64,000 bases of DNA from Astropecten irregularis (Eukaryota; Echinodermata; Asteroidea; Paxillosida; Astropectinidae). Shown here one piece after another: positions 11,930-24,900 of this stretch. Below the pieces are notes generated by a model. That model did no database searches. It was not told the origin of the DNA and saw nothing but the letters and a program-made list of their open reading frames with translations. The position numbers and the translations under genes are program-made. How positions within the stretch are numbered: position 1 is the first letter of the stretch; every line of letters starts with the position of its first letter. The stretch is from contig OZ020244.1 of assembly GCA_963971285.1 (NCBI GenBank), forward strand, positions 23,808,001-23,872,000, in the 5' to 3' direction.

Positions 11930-12520
11930 GGCTGTACTGGTAGTGGTAGGCCTATAGCATGGGTTGGTGAGGAGTGCTTGGAGATATGAGGTATTTAATA
12001 CCTGCATGGTGAAGGTAAGGGTGCCTGCAGGCTAGTCTGAGGTAAGGGTAGGTGATGTTTGATGGCCGATGCTGGGTATTTGTTTATGGAGGTAAGGGAT
12101 GCTTGGAGCTGAATGAAGACTAAGTTATGTGATTGCTGGGATGATGTGGAAGCTTAGAGGAAGCTTGGACCAAGATATTGGAAAGTTAAAGATACTGGAT
12201 GGCATACACTTATCAGTTGATGCCGGTAGCCTCCATGTGGAGGTTAAGATTCTTGCACATGGATGTAGGATACATGTATGTGTCATCAGCTTGTGGTCTG
12301 AGGTTAGAGTAGGTGAGTAATAGGGTGGTCGGAGGTCGGGATAGGTTGCCTGAATGTGAAGTAGGGTACTGGTATGTGGAGGCAGGAGGCGCATGGGGCA
12401 CTTAGAGCTCAAGGTTCAGGTGTTTGTGGGTTGATATCAAGGTGCTTGCATCTGCAGGTAGGTGTGCTTGCTTGGAGGTCAGGATAACGGATGGTAAGAA
12501 AGGAATCAAGAGAATGTAGG
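11930..12520 (+). repeat. Purine-rich degenerate tandem tract
   Basis: Variations of GGAGGTAAGGGTGCTTGGAG recur irregularly. The two overlapping minus-strand open frames inside are by-products of the low complexity and are not annotated. Confidence 0.5.
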
Positions 12521-12860
12521 GAGGTTGGACCATTGCCCTAAGTACGCCTACTGGATCTAGTCCTTAACTATTAAAATGGAAAGTGTAGCAATCATCTGAA
12601 ATTCATTCCGATGTGGAAATCAGTACATTCTTCTAAACAATGACAATTTTTCTTCTTGTATCAAAAATTATTTACAAAAGAATAAGATTCCTTCTTCGCA
12701 ATGAGGCACAGGAAGGCTGCTTGGAAGAATAGACTCAAGGCTATGTGGTATTAAAAAAAATAATATCATCATGACTAAAAAAAAAAAAGACCTGAACGCC
12801 CTTGCATCGTCCTCGCAGCTCTTGCATCCTCTGGAAGGAGGACTTCCGGCTGCTTATTGA

Positions 12861-12980
12861 TTACGACTTGGGGATGGAGTTGGTCTGCTTGAGACGGACC
12901 TTCATGAACTCAGGCTTCTTCTCTTCGGCTATTGCTTCTTGCTCCTTCATGTTGGCCTTTCTCTGCTCCTTCTCGTCCTC
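12861..12980 (-). CDS. SH3-FAM107 gene, coding exon 10 (C-terminus and stop)
   Basis: 120 bases coding EDEKEQRKANMKEQEAIAEE, then KKPEFMKVRLKQTNSIPKS and a TAA stop. The PEFMKVR motif matches the conserved end of FAM107 proteins. Acceptor CCCATCAG. Confidence 0.9.
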   Translation of the reverse strand, partial: EDEKEQRKANMKEQEAIAEEKKPEFMKVRLKQTNSIPKS

Positions 12981-15900
12981 CTGATGGGAGGAAGGGGGGA
13001 CAAAACATCCAGTCGTTAATCAAGATACACAAGGCATAGCCATGCCCACCCCACTCGCCCAAGATTGTCTCATAAAATCAGGGTTGGCATTTTTTACTCA
13101 TTAGTTCTCTACTGGCACGTTCATTCAATTTAACTTTGACATCACATCCTGTGCTTACTCGGGCCTGTCCCAAGTGAGCAACCCGCTGAGCGGGTTACTC
13201 CAGTAAGTATCATAGAGTGCATTGTTTCAACATAGTAGAAATGCAAGTAGACTAAAGGCCCATGTCGCACAAGGAAATTACAGGCAACCAGTTCCAGGCA
13301 ATCTCCAAGGAGAAATAGCATGCATCTTTAGATCCTTGTATAATTGTAAAGGGGATAGTGGGAAACTGCCAGGAACATTGACTTCTTTGCTACTGAAACT
13401 TTCTTCTTGTGTGCGGTGTGCTTCGCTGCTTTCAAGTTGCCTGTAAAAACTGCCTTGTGTGACCAGGGGCCAATTTCATAGAGCAGCATAAACACCCAAA
13501 TTTGCTTAAGCACCAAAAACCTTGGTAAATAAAATCAGTTTTCCAGCCAAAACTCTTTGTGAATGTAATGCTCAGAAAACAATGACCAAATACAAGTCAA
13601 AACCACATAAAAATCACATAAAAATGGTAATGGTAATCCTGTTTGATCAAGGAAGACTTTTCATGCTTAAGCAGCTCTATGAGATTGGCCCATAGCCGTA
13701 ATGACCATAGGTCAATTTCATAGAGCTGCTTAAGCACAAAATGAGCTCAATAAGCATGAAAAGTCTTCCTTGATCAAACAGGATTACCAACCAAATTTTC
13801 ATGTGATGTTTACTGCTTTTGACTTGTATTCGGCCATTGTTTGCTGAGCATAACATTCACAAGGAGTTTTGGCTGGCGTACTGATTTTATTTACCAAGCT
13901 TTTTGGTGCTTAAGCAAATTTTGGTGCTTAAGCAGCTCTATGAGATTAGCCCCAGATCTGCAGAGTTCTGCTGTAATCAGCATCATAAAATTGGGCCCTA
14001 GAAGGCAGGAACTGTAGCCATCCGTCCTTACCATACGCTCTTTTTCTTGCCGCTCTAGCAGCTTGAGCTCCATGCTGGTTCGTCTGGTCTTCTTGTCGTT
14101 CTCATACTCCTTCTTCTTCTCCTCTATCCTTCTGTCTCTGTTGACTTTGGACAGTTCAGACTTCTGAGGCAAGGGACCACCACTTCGGTAGCTGATGGGA
14201 GGAAGACACAGAGAGATTATGAACATATGATACATGCAAGATGCCACTCTGTCTGGCGTGGTGGGTAATATTCCAAAGATGTCAGAAATATTATGTGAAG
14301 CAAGTTTTAAGGATTGGTTGGCTCTAAAAAGAACCAAGCTTTCAAGATGTAACTGTAAGGAACAATCGTGTAGATTATCTGTGAGAATTCACTGAAAGGT
14401 TTCATTCCATTAACACATCTATCCTACCCTGCCTGCCAATCAAACTGGCCATTGACCAATTGGAGGACGCAAAAGCCACAACCTCGGTCAAACTCAGTCC
14501 CATGATATATATGTAAAACATGTGGCATTGCAAAGGTGGGCGGGGCTTATGAGCCAATTTGGAACAGTCTATAGGGATGGAACCCCAAACTGTGACCTCC
14601 AATACCTAACAGCAAATGACCTAGCAGCTAGACCATCAAGCTTGTAATGTTTGGCTGCTAAATTTGCAACAGCAATGGGTACCCCAGACAATAATAATGT
14701 GTGGTGGTCAAATGCTTAGTCACCATAAAATAAGACTGTGCAACTGTCTTATGTTTACATCAACCAGGTTTATAGCATGCTGCTGTAAATCTGTATGCCA
14801 CACATTCACCTCAAAATATTTTATCAAACATTTAAGTCTCTCTCCTGAGGACGACCAGAGCACACTGGTTGGAACATCGAGTCTACACTCGCAGTCCTTT
14901 CCAGAATCACACTTCTTTCCCAAAGAATACGTGGTGTATCCGCAAGCCTTGAATCTCATGCAAAACTTTTCAAGTCTACTTTGCAATTACAAATCCACCT
15001 TGCTCACTTACACGTAGAGTTACATGTACCTCAATTGGTACTGTGATGCATGTATTGCATTCTGCCAAAAGTCAAGGAAAAACACAGAGCATGGCTTCAA
15101 ATCCACAAAAGTTGATTTACTTCTTTCTCTTTTTCAAGAAGGGTGCCGGTGCGGGTAGTAAGGCAGTGTCCCAATTCACTGGTTGCGGCCGCTGGCTACG
15201 GCCGTGGCTGCAACTGCATCTTTGAACTGGATTCAGCCAGTAGAATTGGGATGCGCCTTCGGTCGCATAGACGCGCTCTCAAGATGATTTGAATCCATAC
15301 GCACAACTGAGGTTATGGCAAGCCAAATGCCCAATAATTCGATAAACACTGTATCGGTGAAAAACACCCTTTATCTTGGTAAAATTTGTTTACTACAGAG
15401 TTTTTCTCAAAAGCAGTATTTATTGTGTCGAAAAATAGTGAAAGACGTGTTTATCTCCGATAAATAGGGTTTATCAAATTATTTGGCATTTGCCTTGCCA
15501 TATGAAGTTGGCCCGGCCACAACAAAGTTACCTTCTCTTGTGGCTTGATATTCGTGAAGACACGGCCGCAGCCGTGGTGGCAGCCAGTTAATTGGGACGC
15601 GGGAACAAAATGGACGCGCTGCCAATTTCCGCAGCCACGGCCGCAGCCAGTGAATTGGGACACGGCCTAAGAACCTGGAAACCAAAGAGAGCTCCAAGAG
15701 AAACTTGTGGACTTTAAAACTCACCTTAGTCTGAGCTCCCTGTGAAGCTGCTTGTGCTCTTTGGAATCCTTGACGGGATTGGAAAGGGGCTTGGGCTTGA
15801 TCAAGAAGGCCTCATCAGCACCGGGGGGCGTGGGCGACAGGTCGCCAGAATCCTCCGATGACAACGATGAATATCTACCCGAGGAATTCACTGCAATGGA

Positions 15901-18900
15901 CGGGAAAATGACAGGAAAAAAAGAGAGTACTCTTTATGAATGACAAAGAAGGTGAAGGTAGTTTTGCAGTGACATCATATAATCTCTTCTGTGAGAGTGT
16001 GTCAGTGGTTCTGAGAAAAAGTGGTATTTTCTTGACGTTCCGAACAGTGTGCTCTGTTTGTCTTCATGAGGGTGACCGAGGAAGTAACTGAAGACAAAGA
16101 CGGCAAGTTTTTTTGTGGGGTCGAACTTGTCACTACAGTATTGTACTCATAAAGATTGGCAGTTTGGTCGATAGACCATTCACAGCAGTTCAATCTTATT
16201 TTTAGAAAAAGATTAAGCAACTGACCAATTTAGAAGTGAAATCATCAATCTACAGTGGAAGTCACGCATGAGATACATCAACAAGATTCTACATTCAAGT
16301 TATTGGGAATGTTAGTGAAAAATCACAGCAAAGTGTTTTACATGTTTTTTTGGCGGTATGAAATGCAATTGCAAATAAATACTTCCTAATTTGTAAATCA
16401 AGAAAAAGCAATCATTGAAATGTGCTATTTCCTGAATGCCATTTCCTGTTGAACGAGGGCGCTGTTTATGTCTGTCACAAGTATCAGGACTCATTTCACA
16501 GTATAAAATACATTGTACAGTCATAGAAGAGACACTGATACTGATGGTTGACAGTTCCCACTCACACACTGTACAATTGATTTACTGCCTGATTTGCATG
16601 CACTGATTAAACGAGGACAACTGACTCATCCCAAGATTCAAGAAGAAAAAAACCGGAGAAATCTGGCGACTTGCTAGTACAAACTACAATGTTTTCCCTT
16701 TTCACGACATCACAGACACACTGTGGGACTAAATATGGCATTCACATTACGCATTAACAACGGAGGCCACTTTTTGTTTAATACACCATTTATACACGCC
16801 CCTGCAATAGCAATAAAAGCTCTGGCAAAACTATGGTACATGTAATGTAAGAACACAGTTTCAGTTTATGGCAGAGAGTCAACAATACTTCACAATGTCG
16901 AAATAGAGAATGAATGAAATTTGATCCATGCTGATATAAATTATTCCAGGCAACCAAACCAAAGTTTTGAGAAAATATCTCTTTTTTGAGACAGGAGAAG
17001 AATATTTTTTCATCCTGAAATCCATTCTAAATTCACAGGCAAATGTTCATGTAAACATCTTAATGGGACACCATGGTGTTCAAATTTTGTATTCCTTCTT
17101 TATTTGTATGAAAAACAGCCTTGGAAAAATAAATGAAGACTACTTATTGGAGCCAGGGCTTGAAAAGGATCACTAAAGAAAAACAAACAATACATGTAGG
17201 CGCCAGTGTAGCAATTGATATCTGTCTTCAACAGAGAAACAAAAAAATCCCCAAAGCAGAAAAATATCAAGATACAAGCAAGGAATTTCAAACACCTGAG
17301 ATGAATCTGAAAATTTGCTACATCTTGCTAAACAGAGTGTCACTTGCATTAATTCAACATGTATATAGACAGGGTCAGCCAACACAGTGACATTAAGACC
17401 TCCAAACAGGGCTCAATTTCAAGGCTCTGCTTTATTTATAAGCATTAAAGGTAGTATCATACTTTGGTTTTTGTCAAAGAAATGCAGATTCATGGGCAAA
17501 AAAAAAAAGGAAGATACAGTCACAGTCATCTGTGAAAATTTCAGTCCCATACCGGTGCCCACTTTTTGAGAAAAATCGTGAAAAACGCCCACAGTATTTC
17601 TCAAGTCTTTTCTCTTTTATTTTTGATCTTTAAAAAGATCAAACAGATTTTTGGTCGTTGTTTGACTAATTTCTGGATAAATACACCATTCAGGCGGAAC
17701 AATTTTAACGGTAGATTTCTACCAGCACCATCTTCATTCCCTGAAAGTTATATGTAAATCTGTGAACATTTCTGTTTTGGTGTCTTACCAAAGTATAATA
17801 CTACCTTTAAGTGTAGAATCGGCGCTTCTAGAAGCAGGAAATTCAGTGTTTACGAGATCCTATTTTATGGGTTAGCAAGGAATTTTCAGTTGTGTGCTGG
17901 ATGTGTAGTTCCATAATTGTAAGGATTTCCCGCTTATATACTCAATGAAAATCATCGCAAATCCTGTAAGCAGGTATTGAGAATCATCAGCACAGAATTC
18001 TGCGCTAATCAGCAGAGCCATCAAATTGTGCCCAGTGATTTCTCTGGCTAAAACAGTGGAAGAGTACTGGGATAGCTCTCATTGCATATATTCACTCTGT
18101 GGGTATTAATTCAAGGTGATGACTGCTGAAACAGATAATTCTGTGGAAGCCAACTGGTGAACTAAATATTCCAAACCTAAATGTACCTGCAATGGATTTT
18201 AAATATCATTTTCACAACTTGATCATGCTTTAACAGAATTCCCACGAAGGCGGACGTTTTGAGGTCCAAGTTCAAGAATGTCTGGAATTCATATAGACCA
18301 ATAATACTCCCCCAAAGAAACCTAATATTATGCCCATGATGAGAAGGTTGTAAAATGTGCCACGGTAGATTGGACTTTGACAAAACAAAAAAGTTGAGAA
18401 CGTTTCCCATAAGAATACCATATCCTGGTTCACTATGCCAATGTTGACTTTTATTGACGACACATAAACCGTCTCTCCCTAGATACAGTTTCACAAGTAA
18501 ACTTAGAAAAACTTCAGGAGGCCACACTGGCACAGACATGCTAAAACAGAAACATGAGCAGCACAAAACTGGACCCTGACTGTTCAGGAGGGAAAAAGAA
18601 AAAAGAAAACACAGTGGACACAATTGGTGCAACAAATCAGTGCAACTCATACCAGGAAGTGAGGGGTATAATGGAGAGGGAGATCTGGCCATCTATCAGT
18701 TTGTTGTCACTCGTCTTTTGAGGCCACCATTCCAAGAGTGTCATTTGTCCTTGGGAGCGTTCAGACACAGTACTAAAAGTGGTCTATCTTCGGTTTAAAC
18801 CAAAAAGGGTCTACCTACTTGTGTCTGAATGGTCTACGATAGACTGCTCTGGGTGCTAAAAACGGTCTATCTTCGAAAACTTGGACCGCCAAGGAGGGAC

Positions 18901-21900
18901 ATTCTAGATTAATACATAGACCGGTCTAAAAATGGGTCTTAAGACATCTGAACGGTCTCAACCACAACCGGTTTAGCTTGACCATGAGCGGGTGCACAAC
19001 TCACCGGTGATTTATGACACTACTTGTGAATTAAGGGAAGTTTGGTTTCAGAGTAATGCGACAAGAGTGACCTCTACACACCAGAGATAGACCATTTTCA
19101 GTTTAACCCCATGTAGCATGAACGCAAGTGGTTTGGGATGAAATGTTTACCTCCCACTGTGACCGCAAAGGGTAAGACCTTTTTGGTCTCCGGAGCACTG
19201 TATTTGATCATAGCCCTTTGATGTCATCTGCCTTTTATTGTCACCTGCCTTTTGGTCCCACTTGTCCTTTCGATGTCACCTGTCCCTTTGGATGTCACTT
19301 GTTCTTTGACAGTCCATTGTTATTTTAGTCACAGTACACACGTAGTGGCATGCAGCTGTCCAGTGTAGGCAATTTGGGCCAGCATGAGCGCATTAAGTTT
19401 ACATAACATTTTAAAAACAAAAACACTGAGTCTACTGAGAGAGTGGAAATGAGTTGAGACTTACGCTTGTGATGGAAAGGCATGTCATTCTTGTCTTTGG
19501 CATCATCTTCCATGTCATAGTCCGGAGGGGGTGGACTGGCCATGGGAGGGGGTGACACTGAAGTTGAACGGTGTGGTGTGATTGGGATGAAACAAACAAA
19601 CAAACAAGCAAAACAACAAACAGTGAGTGCAAGGGTTACAGGTAGGAGTGGGTGAAACACATGCCTGACATGGTGCAAAAACAGTATAAAGAGGGTCTGT
19701 CACATGCTTAAAATGTTCTTCCTTAAATGCAGTTCTTGCATTCAAGATGAGTTCTTCCCATCCTTATACTTACATGTACAAGAACAAGAACACTATCTTT
19801 GCTAACTACATGTACCATACTAGTGATGGTTCTGTGGTCAATTTCACGAAGCCCTATGATTGATCGTAACTCAAGTTACGAAGGATAACCCATCGTATCA
19901 TCATCCTATTATTATATTATTATTACCTGTACATAGGTAGGTAATAAGCACAGTCAAGTTTCCCTTTGCAAACACAGGTTGCCCGCCAAAGATCCCCCAA
20001 ATGCACACAGCTCAAGACTACCGGCAGCTCTCCACGGATTCATGCTTAACATGAACATCCACTAAGCATTGTTTCCTTTCTAGGAAACTGTATGATGCTG
20101 CACTTGACCTGGTGGAATGTCCCCTTTGTACATGCCGACCCAAAACTCTATGTGTGCAGTGAACTTTGAATTTGGACCCATAGTAAAAAAAACTGCAACC
20201 ACATGAACAACAATAGTTGCTATTGAAATAAAATAAGATTCCCAAGTTTCGTTCTCAAACTCAAACGCACAAACTGACAAGTTGAAAAATGAAACCAGAA
20301 GGGTTTAGGACAATAAACACAAATAGTAGCATAGGTTTGCATTTCTATTTCGACCAGGTATAGAAAGCTCCTTCGTAATCAAACTCTTATGGATGTAAAT
20401 TCTAAACATCACAGACCAGTGAAATGTTTATACATGTATACAAAGTTGGGCCCAGTTTGGTTTCACTCTCCATGCTGGCCAAAGCATGTGACATTTGATC
20501 TGGAAAGGTCGGTGGAAACTCTGGTTGTTAGCTTGCAAGAAGGTAAAACCCTAGGACATTTTTCTTTTTTTAATAAAACAAAATCATTAACAAAAAACCT
20601 GTGCCTTGGGCTGAAAAAGCTGAAACAAAAGATAAAACATCTGATAATTTACAAATACACAATTTTTAACTTTAAGTGATCTTAAATGCAAGAAACCTGT
20701 GATGAATGTGGAATGGTTAGTCAAGTTAACCTTTACCATTAAATGATTAGTAACCATTTTCTGTCTAGAAGCTCTGTTAGTTTGAATTGAAGCACTGTTA
20801 CAAAACTTGGTTGAAGGTTGGGTTTTGGGATTTCTGAATAAGCCTAATGCTTCATGTGTTCAAAACAGCAAGACTTATTTATTTATTATTAACAGGATTT
20901 AGAAGAGATAATGTTAGTAAAAATGGCAATTTCATCTTGTTAAGATTGATTTGGATCATTTACATTTACATTCATGATTATTATGATTAACAATTCATAA
21001 AATGACTGTCGATGAATCAAAAAAATGGCCAAAGGACTGATCGGTGATATACATGTATGGATAATGCACCGTTCCCGTTCCGGCTTTGCTCTTAAGCCCC
21101 GCCCACATGTGTGTTTTACATACAGCATCTGACCGAGTTTGACCGAGGCTTTCGTGGACACCTGATTAAAAGGCGTCCTCCACCTGGTCAAAGCACACAG
21201 TTTGATTGACAGGCCGGAAGGGTCCATCGATCAAATGATTGACAGATGAAATTTGTCGGTTAATGAATAACGTCTTCGCCCTTTTTCTGTACATTTTCAA
21301 CAGATTAACAAATAAATGACACTTCTCAGAAACTGCCAAGAGACACCACAAGTTCATTAGTGTTTTTAAAGATGAATACTCATTGGAGAGCCTTGAGAAG
21401 AAAGACAGAACGACACTGACATACACACTAAATGTTGATCCCATAATCAAAACAGTGAACTTTCATCTGTTTTCCATCTATGACATGCTACACATGTGAT
21501 TTTCTAAAGGGTTACGCTACAGTTAGGAGAAGAAAACACCAAATTGAACAATAAAAATTAGTACATGTACCTGAACAACTGTGGATAAGAATGTGGTGAG
21601 GTGTTTCACTGTTCTGTAAGGACTGAGCAGACCTCCTAAAAATGCTAATCTAAATACACTAGCTCGGCTGTGTCAGACAGTCGAGGATGCACAAACTACG
21701 GTTTTGACGTTCAACACGATGTTCTTGCATTTGTGCTCAACGTGAACGAGGACCACGTTCACAGTCACACCAATCTAAAGCTCCCTGCTTTTGTGGTACA
21801 TTTCCAGCATGTGTCCAGAGTTCATTAGCATCTTCCATGCAATGATGCTGAAGCAGCACCCCTGATAAGGACCTCTCTCCCTCAATAGACTTCATATTCC

Positions 21901-24900
21901 GGGAAGCGACTACCATGACTACACGTAAGCATTAATCAGCCTGCTGGCCTACTACGGTCTACAACACACAGGACAAAACATAAACCCTGGGCCTGCACTG
22001 GCCACTCATGAGTCTCCTGGCATGTGTTCATCAGCAAGCAATAACCATATTGGTACATCGTTCATTTGTTGTTTTTGTTTTTGTATAAGACAATCTGCTA
22101 GTTTGCACATTGAGACGACTGGACAACCATTTTCTAAGCAGCAGGAAGCTCTATCAGCTATAGTATAGCTGGTTTTTTTCAGGTGATTCACAATACATAT
22201 GCCACCACTAGAAAGTACTAGGATGGTGCCCACAAAACAGAGGCTCAGGCTCAGGCTCTGTCTTCCATCATATCCATATGCTGAAAATATAGGTCTGTGA
22301 TTTACATTCAAACTTAAGCTCTATTTTCTTTTTCAAACCAGAGAATTTTCTTCCGAATCACAGCCAAAGCCTCTATTTCGATACCTGTTATTTTAGAATT
22401 AATTCATGAAATGGAGCTGGAGCCTGAGCCTCCATTTCATAAACCCCCAAAGTTTCACTCAATTCCCATCTGTCGACAATTATCCAAAATTTTAATGCAA
22501 CATAAAAACCTTTCCCAGGCTGGTCCAATAATAACAGTGTGGTGGCATAGGTACTGTGAATCACCTGACTGCATCAGTGTCCTATGGAAACGGTATTTAG
22601 ATCCCGACTGCAGCAACCAAACATGAAATTCAGAATGTAACAACAGTATCCCCCAATACCCTTCTTTCCTTAATCTGCAAAAAAAGGACTTTTCAAGGAC
22701 ATTAGTCAGCTACAAAACAAAAATATTCCAAGGCAAAATAAAATGTATTCAGATAAATTCAGCTATCACTGACTTTGGATATATGTAGGATCGACCGTTT
22801 CCATAGACGCTGAATTGAAATGACTTACACATCTTGAGATATTCAGGAAGATCATCGTCGCTGTCATCCTCATCCTCCTCCACCTTCTTCTTATTATTAT
22901 TCTTGCTCCCTTTGGAAGGGAAGATGCCTGTTAGATCAGGAGGAGGGGGAGGGGTTAAATGTCTGAAAGGTCTAAGGATAATCTACCAAACTCCTCGAAC
23001 GAACGAACGAACCCTGTGGGTGTGTCGTGGAATGCTAAATTTGTGATTTCGCGTCAAGACACAAACTCTGCAAAACAAAAACTTGACCTTGTAGAGGAAA
23101 TGCTCAATTCTTTCCCTACTGTCAAGGTCTCTTCGACATCTGACTTTGGAATAACCAAGCAAGCGCGGTACGTGGTAGTTGGTGTCGCCGCACCAAATGA
23201 CCAGTCTATGAGTCTCAACTATATTCTTAGCAATGTTATAGTGAGGAGTGGGGTTAGAATCCACAAGTGGTTTAATAGACGACATGGGTTGCAACACACA
23301 GTGCCTCGGGTGAGGTGATGGGTGTGACCATGCACATGCTACAAGAAAGAAACAATATGTACTTTGTTAAGAAATACCGTGAAAACAAATCCTGTGCCGA
23401 GAGGTGCTGGTGTTAACAATCATTTTGAGTAACTACTACAAAACTGAAGAGGAAAGGAATTAGTTTGAGTGTGAAAAGAATGCAGGCGAGACAATAGGAT
23501 GCTTTGTAAAGATGATGAGGCAGAGGTCATGCACTGGAGATGTATGGCATCTGTTCCTATGGCAACTGGAAGTCATCCCGTCAGCCACTGAACTTACTGT
23601 GGTAGGAGGTATGGGTGGGTTGGTACCCGGGCATCTCGGCGACCATGACGCTCGGCGGGGAGTGCGGCCAGCTGTGCTTCTTGTACGGAGGGATCTGATT
23701 GGGTGACATGGGCGGCGTGGGAAGAGTGGGTGAAGTGGGGGAGGGCGTTGTTGTTGTCATTGTGGCAACGACCGGGTATCCCCTGTGCGTCTGAGAACGC
23801 TTGTGCTGCGTTGGAGGCGGAGGTGGTTTGGTCCTGGCTAGGCCCTCTAAGCGAAGCGCTGTCTTAGGTACTAGGTTTGCAAAGAAAAGAAGGCCGTTGT
23901 TAGGCAACCAAAGCTTCCATGATCTTTTCAACCCAAATCCAAGCATTACAAACAAAATGGAAAACAACTAAAAAGCATGCACATTGCACAGCAGATAAAG
24001 CCAGGAATTTATCGTACAATAGAATGAGCAGATTGAACTTCACTCACAGAAAAATGGAGAGAATAAAATACATAATCCAAGGGAAAAAACAGGAATGTTT
24101 CTGGCATATATGGAAGCTATTGGTGTAAAATTGTATCTTGCACCTGTTGGTCAAAAATTGCATCTTGCGAGTTGCGATACATTATCATAGCTTCATGCAT
24201 TGTGTCCCTGTGAAACACATAGACTGTGGGTGACATGAAGTGCTTTGGGACAACTTACCAAGAACTGTATACATATAATCTCTAGGATATTACAAGGGAT
24301 GGAAAGGCTTCTCCCTAATGATCCAATGCATGGAGTCAACCATGGGCTAAGCACTGGTTCATCTGATGAATTTACAACCTGAAAATGTTGCCGTAAATTT
24401 ATAGAACTCGTAATTTTGTTGGGATTAGCATTCTCATGAGGGATGCATGCTGAGCATTTTGAAATCGATTCCCATTTCCTGGTAAGCATTTTTAAGGCTG
24501 AATATCAAGCTTACAGGTCAGATTTCAACCTACATGTAGCTCACAAGTGTCAGCAAAAAAAAACCAATGATCACATCAGTTCAATCACAGCGTGAGAAAA
24601 AGCCAACCAACAAATATTTCAATCTTTGATTCACCTGAAGCACACTTTTTCTTTTCTTTTCCTTTTTTTTTAATTGCGGAAATGCAAAGCAAACTGAAAC
24701 TATACTCATAGCTTTATCTTCACTTCACACGTGTGAGCGATACCATGAATTAAAGGAAAAGTATTTAACAGATCTTTTTTTCCTATCCTGCAACTGTACA
24801 TGTATGTATTATAAAGAGTTTATGTGATGAAGAGGCCTATATACTCTGCCACCTTCCTTGTACACCCTTCAGAAAAGATCACACTAATTCTAAAAAGAAA

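Larger units (their letters stand above)
5074..12860. other. Intergenic, gene-free, repeat-rich
   Basis: No exon could be supported on either strand between the plexin 5' end and the last exon of the SH3-FAM107 gene. The longest open frame (6693-7055, +) has no recognisable domain. The stretch holds a degenerate family A MITE (5384-5688), a perfect hairpin (8220-8264), a G/C-run element (9376-9692), a family C MITE (10153-10365), a GTAACATGTTG-type repeat patch (11060-11290) and a purine-rich degenerate tandem tract (11930-12520). The 5' UTR and promoter of the plexin and the 3' UTR of the SH3-FAM107 gene should lie at its two ends. No clear poly(A) signal was found close to 12861 on the minus strand. 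Confidence 0.6.
12981..14031. other. Intron 9 of the SH3-FAM107 gene
   Basis: About 1 kb. It is largely three adjacent MITEs at 13256-13471, 13464-13692 and 13710-13954. No further exon is seen. Confidence 0.7.
19558..22828. other. Intron 6 of the SH3-FAM107 gene
   Basis: About 3.3 kb. It holds a partial palindromic repeat (19836-19906) and a diverged GGCTC-ended element (22240-22438). No exon is recognised. Confidence 0.6.

Noticed and set aside
12125..12412. Minus-strand open frames in the purine-rich tract
   Set aside because: Low-complexity repeat text, several frames open at once, no domain.
13891..14337. 148-codon continuous open frame over exon 9
   Set aside because: Only 14032-14191 is coding. 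The rest is intron read-through; borders are fixed by splice phase with exons 8 and 10.
17387..17757. Short open frames within family A MITE copies (also near 30436, 56374, 60544)
   Set aside because: They recur only because the MITE is repeated. They have different starts and stops and no transposase similarity.
18177..18692. 171-codon minus-strand open frame inside intron 7
   Set aside because: No recognisable domain, no supporting splice sites in phase with neighbours, and low-complexity text. Taken as chance.
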